Shown here in pieces: positions 58,016-64,000 of a stretch of 64,000 nt of DNA (the first letter of the stretch is position 1; every line of letters starts with the position of its first letter). The DNA lies in the NCBI GenBank assembly GCA_963555705.1, contig OY743176.1, positions 62,446,040 to 62,510,039 of the forward strand, written 5' to 3'. The position numbers and the translations under genes were made by a program. Source of the DNA: Ligustrum vulgare (lineage: Eukaryota; Streptophyta; Magnoliopsida; Lamiales; Oleaceae). The notes below the pieces were generated by a model that saw only the letters and a program-made list of their open reading frames with translations, ran no database searches and was not told the origin of the DNA.

Positions 58016-58692
58016 TGTTGACCACAAAATCCAACTGGATCTTGGACCAACACGTCTCAGCTCCTCCCTCTTGAACACGTGGATCTCCTGCGCACTGTGA
58101 CAAACAATCAGTTTGCAAAGGGAATCGAGGTGGCTCCCGTTTGCACTCCGATGCCAAAGTCAGTACTCATTTTAGGCGAATATATATTGGGTGCGGGAAA
58201 TATAAGTGTGTAAAAGAGAGAAAAGGGAGTGAGAGAAATATATTGTTAAGAGTATCAAATTTCTAACCTCCAACTTGGAGACAATTGTGCTTCATTTATA
58301 GGGAAACTTCTTGTCTCGGATCATGACACATGGCCTACTTTACACTTGTCATCACCCTGGCTCATGGAGGTGACAATCCTTGCTTTTCAACCGTAATCAT
58401 TGCTACATTTCGTAGGGGATGGGTGCCTGTCACGTCTTGGTAAAGGCAGTGTCCCATTACTGACTCCATCTATGTTCTGGTCAACGCCGTAAAGCCCCCC
58501 CCCCCCCGGCTGAGTATAAAGCACATCGGCTAGGCGTTAACCAGGTCGGCAAAAGAGGTTTGCTGGTCATACCACCTCGGCACTCATCCCAAGGTGATAT
58601 TTTAGGCCTTAGCTGTGGGTCAAGGTTCGTTGGGCCCTTATTGGGCCTTCGCTGGTGGATCACTGTACCTTTCTTTGGGTCTGGATTCAACA
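58016..58692 (-). repeat. 5' LTR of Tat-B (677 bp)
   Basis: Pairs with 46335-47006. It includes a 14-base C-run at 58496-58507 region, longer than in the other LTR. TATA-like TATAAAG lies near its middle on the + strand only. Confidence 0.92.
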
Positions 58693-58697
58693 ACACT

Positions 58698-60382
58698 TAT
58701 TAAAATCAAATTAAAAAAGGCTATCTTTCTTCCCTTCCACAATCGCCCAAATCAGTGGCCAAATCTAGAAAAAGATGAAAAAGCCGCTACCCACCACAAC
58801 CATCGGCTGGTCCATTCAAAACTAAAACCACCAAACTTCTCCTTCCCCAACCACCCCATCCCCACGCCTTCGACAATTTCCTTTGAACCTCTCTACTCAA
58901 CAAGAAGTCGGATTTGGATTTCGGGGGGCAATTTCAGTTGTCCCAACTCACGACTGCTCATACCCAAGCCATTGCTGAAGCTCAGTATTTGCTAATCGCA
59001 ACTGTACAGATAGTACAAGTAATAAAGTGAACCAAAAGTTTGAATATCGTATCCACAAAGGTTGAGCAAATTGTATTTTAAACTGCGTTTCATTAGCTGG
59101 AACTAGTGAAAAGTTTGAGTTTGAGAATTTTGGTATGAAAACTAAATTAAAGATTAAACTAAAAAAAAAAAAGAGAGAGAGAAAATTTGATTTATGAAAA
59201 CTATTAGATGAACATGTTAGAATCATGAATCCACATTAACCATATCAATCAAGTATTTGACTTAAACATTTAACAACAAAGTATGAGTATTGGAAATTCG
59301 TGTTCCTATAGTTGTTTATGTTCCATTTCGAGCGATGCATAAACATCTTTTTCTACAAGAGGCAAGCCTATATTTCTATGACCAATCCGAACATGTAGAA
59401 AATATTAACCAATTATGAACACTTTTTGGGATAACACAAAATATAAGGGTAATTTCTATCTCATATCGGATTTCGTGGTTATCAATTTAAGTCTAATGAA
59501 TTCCTACTATTTTGAACATAGAAATCTATTACAAGCATCAATAATCATGCGTTCACAACCATAAATAAATATAAAATACAATTGATTGCATCAGACTCAT
59601 AAATTGCATAATATAGATGTAAAGTCAAAACACAGAATCAATAATTAATATTTCATCACAATTCTAACAATTAAAAGCCTAGCCTAGATACATGATAGAA
59701 AATAAATAACAAAAAAAGTAAATGGATGTCACCTCGTTCATCTTCTTGGAATTATATCTTCAATCTTGATTTTGGTCTTGCATGGATCCCTAACCAATTG
59801 AGTAGTGTTTTGACTTGAATTATGATAATTTGGAACATCTAATTTCGTGCCCAAAGTCATGTATTTATAGGTTGCCTCGAAAAATAGGTCAAAAATAAGA
59901 TAAAAGGGAAAATTACATAAAACCTTGTGTTTCAAAGATGCATTTCAAAAATCATGTGAAGGAAATCTTTTTTTTTTTTTAAATTCAGGTGTTAATTCAT
60001 TTAGTTAGGTGTTTAATATTTAAAAATAAATATAATGATATATATAAGATAAACATAATTATCTACTATACATTATATTAAAACTAATATAATATTAAAT
60101 CAAAATTTCAAATTTTGACGTCACAACTTACCACCACCCCACCCCACCCGCCCACCACCCCACCCCACCCCACAACACCCCACCCCACCCCACCCCACAC
60201 CACACCAAAAATAATTTTTATTTTTTTCCTTTCGATGTTTTCCTATCATTCCCCATCTCACCCCCATCCCAACCCCAACCCCAACCCCACTTGACCTTAC
60301 TCCGCCTCATTATAAAGTGACAAATTGATATCACCCTAACCACATCCCCCCGACCCCACCCACCCACCCTGCCCACCCATAT
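58698..60382. other. Spacer with truncated solo-LTR relative and C-rich tract
   Basis: 58698-58985 has no recognised feature. About 58990-59905 aligns with the solo LTR at 18590-20229 (TACAAGTAATAAAGTG, TTCGAGCGATGCATAAA, GGATAACACAAARTATA) but lacks its 3' part. 59910-60120 is AT-rich. 60127-60375 is a (CCCCA)n / CCCAACCCCAA tract in two blocks. No gene. Confidence 0.6.
60127..60375 (-). repeat. CCCCA-rich low-complexity tract (G-quadruplex-capable on the minus strand)
   Basis: Two blocks (60127-60207, 60250-60295) of repeated CCCCACC / CAACCCCAACC. On the minus strand there are more than four closely spaced G-runs of 3-4. Confidence 0.85.
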
Positions 60383-61338
60383 TGTAAGACCGCTTTTCAT
60401 TTTATGGGCAATTCTGAAATCCTACGTGATATTTATGTTAATATTATTATAAATTATGGATTTATGATCTTTAATGTCTATAATTGGAATTATTTTGCAG
60501 TGGAAGAACTTGGACGCCGGCTCGATCAATGTACCAATTTGAAAGATTATAAATTGATTATTTTAAATTATTTACGTGCAATTCTATGTGATTAATTGTT
60601 TTATTACCTAAGCATGTTATTTTCTATTTTATTATGCCAATTTGAAATTTGTGGGGGAAAGTTTAGTGTCAAACGAGGGTAAATAGAACTTTTTGACTTA
60701 CTTAAACAAAAGAGGAGAATTGAGGGACTGAGTTGCAAATTTCAAAAGATTAAAAACCTAACCCTTACCTAATCCTCACACTCACGCCACTCTCGGTCTC
60801 TCTCTCCTTAACCATCGCTCTCAGCCTCTCGCCCTCATCTCTCCGTCTCTCCCTCGGCTGCTCTCTCCCTCCGACCACCGCGCGAACAACGACCACCACC
60901 GGCCACCATCCCCACGGTAACACTCTTCTCCTTCTCCCCCGGGGCCGCGCTCACGAATTTCACGCGCGCACACACACCCGCTCACGCACTCACCCTCGCA
61001 CTCATACCCACTCAACCGAGCCCACACACAAGAATGTATATATGTTGAATGTATGTATTGATATGTGTATATATGTTGAGCGTATTTATTATGAAGATTT
61101 CAGAATTTTCAGATTTGGGTTATAATTCAATTTCGAAATTTAAACAGGCAGATCCAAATTTTAGGCAATATGTATGTAAGTATGTATGTATTGATGCATA
61201 TATGCCTGTATATATGTGCATAATTTTCACAGTATTTTCAGATTCCGAACATTTGTTATTTAGCTTGGTTAATTGATATTTTAGTTTAATTTTGAGATTA
61301 TAAATGTATGTTCAGGTTTGGGGAAAATTGTATACAAG

Positions 61339-61392
<54 letters not shown>

Positions 61393-63398
61393 GAAATTTC
61401 TGATTTCGAAGATTTTAAAATAGTTTAATCGAAATTTCAAATTTTGATTATTTCATGGTTTCGAATTTCGTAATTGAAAATCAAAATGTGTATGTTATAT
61501 ATGGGAAATTCTTGAATTTAAGATTTTAGGTTGTGTTTTATTAGTTTTAAGTCTAATTGAAACCTTATTTTGAATATTTTCAGATTTTAAAAAGTTGAAA
61601 TTTTAATGGAACATTGTTTTATAAAGTTTGACTAAGTTATAATTTAGTTTGAGATTTGAGTAAATGGATTAGTACAATTCGTAAGTTGCATGAAATTAAG
61701 TCCCTTATTTCAAATATGATTTTTGTGTGAACGTGAGTAATGATTATTTTGAGAAAAATTGTAAAGGCATGTACATTTTTTCAGACTTTTGTTTTGAATT
61801 AAATACCTTAATAGTTAAGCTTAAATTGTTGTATCGAATGGTTTAAATCTTTTGCTTTCGAGTATTGTATGGAAGTATTTAATATATCTTAATACCTTGT
61901 TTGGAATAAATGATCACAAGAATGAAAAAGGGAAAGAAGATTTATTGTCTTAACGTGTTTAATGTAATGTTAAAAGAATGATGAATATATATATTTGAAC
62001 TGAAAGTATATTTTCCTAAATGAATGGATACAACTAGGAGTTTGGTACATTGACGTCACGGGCATCCGAGACTTTTCCACTTGCAAATTCAGAAACGGTA
62101 AATTACTAAGGACCTCAGGTAAGTAAACTTCCCCCTATTTTCATCAAAATTGAATGTAAATGTGAAAGTTATGTGTAAATGACTGTCTTGCAACTTACTT
62201 GCTTTGATGAATTTCATTTACTTTGTGAAAGTATATGTTATTATGAAGAATGTTCAAGTATGCACATTATCATATCATTGCATCATCAAGCATGCATTGG
62301 CATCGAAACTGGGAAGTGAAATGTTTTTAAATGAAAGAAATGTGTCAAGGTGCAAGTTTGTTCAAAATTTATGTATCCCAAGTTTTTAAAGAAAGAATGG
62401 GTGTACTTCTAGTTCATGAAAGTTGCGAGTGGGAAATGGAGCGCGGGGGACCGGCATACCCGAATTAAGTCGCTCTGCGACGGAATGTTTAACCGTTTAC
62501 GGTGGACTGTTAAACCGCTTTGCGGTGGGAAAGTGAATGTTAAACCGCTTTGCAGTGGGAAAGTGAATGTTAAACCGCTTTGCGGTGGGAAAGTGAATGT
62601 TAAACCGCTTTGCGGTGGAAATGTGAATGTAATCTGGTTCCAAATAAGAAATTGCCCACTGTATTCTGATTGACTAGAAGTTACATCAAGTGAGCTCACG
62701 ATGGAAATGAAGTGAAAGTTTTGAAATGTTAAGTGAAAGTTTGAAAAGTGTGAATTTTCTGGAAAGTAAAGTAAATGGGGATACATATATGGAATTTTTA
62801 AAGCATTCATGTCATAAGCATGTATTCATGCATACAGTTTACTTACTGAGCTTTAGCTCACCCCAATCCCTCCCAAACATTTCAGGTGATGAAAGTTAGG
62901 TGATCCGAGGAGAACATTTGGCGGCTGACTCAGACAGTACCCGCTGTCGACATTATTTAATAAAGTTAAATTTATTAAAGTTATCATTTGAATTTATTCC
63001 TTAATTCATTATTATTGATAATTGTTTGGTTGAAGTTAGTTTTGATTAAGTATGGGTGACGTATTATGGGTTAAGTTACCTCTTATTTCATTTGTCAATA
63101 CTTGTTGATATTTTGGTAAAATCTTATGATTGAGGAGTTTGGGAAATGCATGAATTGGTTTTGGCGATGATGAATGTGATTGAGATGTGATGGATGTTTT
63201 AAATTTTTAAAATGGTTTTTTGATGTCCCTCTACAGGTTGGCTATGTCCAATTTATAGAGGAGACTCTGCCGAAATTTCGGTAAAATTTTATAATAGATA
63301 CATGAACATTTTAGTTGTGTAAATGATTTAATTCCGTGTTTAATGTGAATGGAAGTTGACACGCCTAGGTTTTAGACTCTTAAACTTGGCGTGTTACA
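60383..63398 (+). repeat. 5' LTR of a long-LTR gypsy element (3016 bp)
   Basis: Begins TGTAAGACCGC and ends GGCGTGTTACA, followed after 4 bp by an initiator tRNA-Met primer site. It matches the solo LTR 22389-28559. It contains a (TA)n run at 61343-61388 and a CCGCTTTGCGGTGG minisatellite at 62475-62640. Confidence 0.9.
62475..62640 (+). repeat. LTR minisatellite, 29-30 bp units
   Basis: Four near-identical copies of GTTAAACCGCTTTGCGGTGG plus GAAAGTGAAT. Homologous to the array at 27615-27750. It makes a spurious ORF on the minus strand. Confidence 0.9.
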
Positions 63399-63402
63399 TT
63401 TT

Positions 63403-63414
63403 TGGTATCAGAGC
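63403..63414 (+). other. Primer-binding site (initiator tRNA-Met type)
   Basis: TGGTATCAGAGC four bases after the LTR end. It fixes the + direction of this element. Confidence 0.92.
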
Positions 63415-64000
63415 TAAGAGTTTTAAAAGCGATTCTGTAGACTTTTAAAATTTATTTGAAAATGGTTCGGGTACTGAGTCACGCCTCAAGTGCTTCTCCC
63501 TCGATCATCTGGTAAGTTAATTTTTGTTTAAATTATGAAATGTTAATTGATATGACAATTATTGCAAATTCTTGCATGTTAATGTGTAATGTCGTAAAGT
63601 GAAAGGTTAAGAATGTTGTCAGTGAATATGACGAATATATCTTGGTTATGTAAATGAGGAAGTGAGAAAGAAATGGTTATTTAAAAATTTGGTTGCCGTT
63701 TATTAGATCTTTTTGTGAAATAAGAAATGGATATGAATGGTATATCGGCATGAGAGTATACAATGTCCAAACGAGAAGTTGAGAAGTCATCGAACTTAGT
63801 ATTAAACACTTATCGTGTTGATCTCGGGACTACCCACTCATTTGATAGTCCCACAATTATAGGAAAATTGATTTACCCATCAAAGTAAATGAAGAACAAG
63901 TTTATATTGTCAACGCCATTTGAAGAATTGTTGAACTAAAGTTATGTGTTGAGAAATGTCCCAATCATGGTGAATGGAAAGGAGTATGATGGATTTCATA
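63415..64000 (+). pseudogene. Eroded interior of the long-LTR gypsy element
   Basis: After the primer site comes a short frame at 63463 (MVRVLSHASSASPS) ending at a GTAAGTT. No gag is seen. Around 63790-63870 the translation gives VLNTYRVDLGTTHSF, resembling the protease active-site region (D-[ST]-G-A-T-H-S-F) with the catalytic triad altered, followed by stops. So gag was deleted or lost before the window edge. Confidence 0.55.

Larger units (their letters stand above)
46335..58692 (-). mobile_element. Complete Tat-lineage Ty3/gypsy retrotransposon, 12.4 kb (element Tat-B)
   Basis: LTRs at 46335-47006 and 58016-58692 (TG..CA), with a perfect ACACT duplication (46330-46334, 58693-58697). In element sense the order is 5' LTR, primer site, leader repeats, gag, protease, RT, RNase H, second RNase H, integrase, antisense ORF, polypurine tract, 3' LTR. 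By eye the LTRs differ at about 28 of 672 positions plus a C-run length change, so the insertion is clearly older than the LOG-carrying element. Several stops and frameshifts in gag-pol make it non-functional. Confidence 0.95.

Noticed and set aside
62409..62810. 133-codon minus-strand frame, similar one at 27421-27912
   Set aside because: Translation of the CCGCTTTGCGGTGG minisatellite of the LTR.

Overview
This is nuclear DNA from a flowering plant, most likely a eudicot. It has spliced genes with GT..AG introns, plant Ty3/gypsy retrotransposons, and many AT-rich introns and spacers. I cannot place it below that level. One ordinary host gene is recognisable: an eight-exon CNGC2 (cyclic nucleotide-gated channel 2) gene on the + strand at 10886-17435. 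Almost everything else is nested transposable elements.

Layout. 1-6779 is the 3' part of a Tat-lineage gypsy element (+): broken pol, two tandem-repeat blocks, a degenerate antisense ORF, and a 3' LTR at 6199-6779. 7206-10174 is a Mutator-like element with 300-bp inverted ends and a 10-bp target duplication. It carries a captured piece of the splicing-factor gene SF3A1 and has itself been hit by a hAT element (7884-9601, perfect 8-bp duplication). 10886-17435 is CNGC2, with two related Harbinger-type MITEs in its introns. 18590-20229 is a solo LTR. 21050-29838 is a large inverted-repeat element holding two solo LTRs. One of these (22389-28559) contains an internal, end-less pol fragment of a chromovirus.

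31263-45055 is another nest. An old LTR remnant was hit by a small MULE-like element, by a hAT derivative (42634-44141), and by a very young 9.8-kb LTR element (32686-42497, minus orientation, same-length LTRs with no difference seen in the stretches compared, TCAAC target duplication). This young element has no gag or pol. In antisense it carries two intact, intronless ORFs: a LOG-family cytokinin-activating enzyme (37042-37695), and a 199-codon basic Cys-cluster protein (36106-36705) that resembles the nucleic-acid-binding proteins of plant Betaflexiviridae. Each is preceded by the same TATA-like word, and structured repeats flank the LOG gene. This cassette is the most unusual object in the window.

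46335-58692 is a complete but mutated Tat-lineage element (minus orientation, ACACT duplication) with gag, protease, RT, two RNase H domains, integrase and an antisense coiled-coil ORF. 60383-64000 is the 5' LTR, primer-binding site and eroded start of a long-LTR gypsy element that runs off the window. It belongs to the same family as the solo LTR at 22389-28559.

The elements do not form a pathway with the host gene. The window reads as one conserved gene surrounded by successive waves of insertion, in which at least two elements have picked up host or foreign coding sequence.
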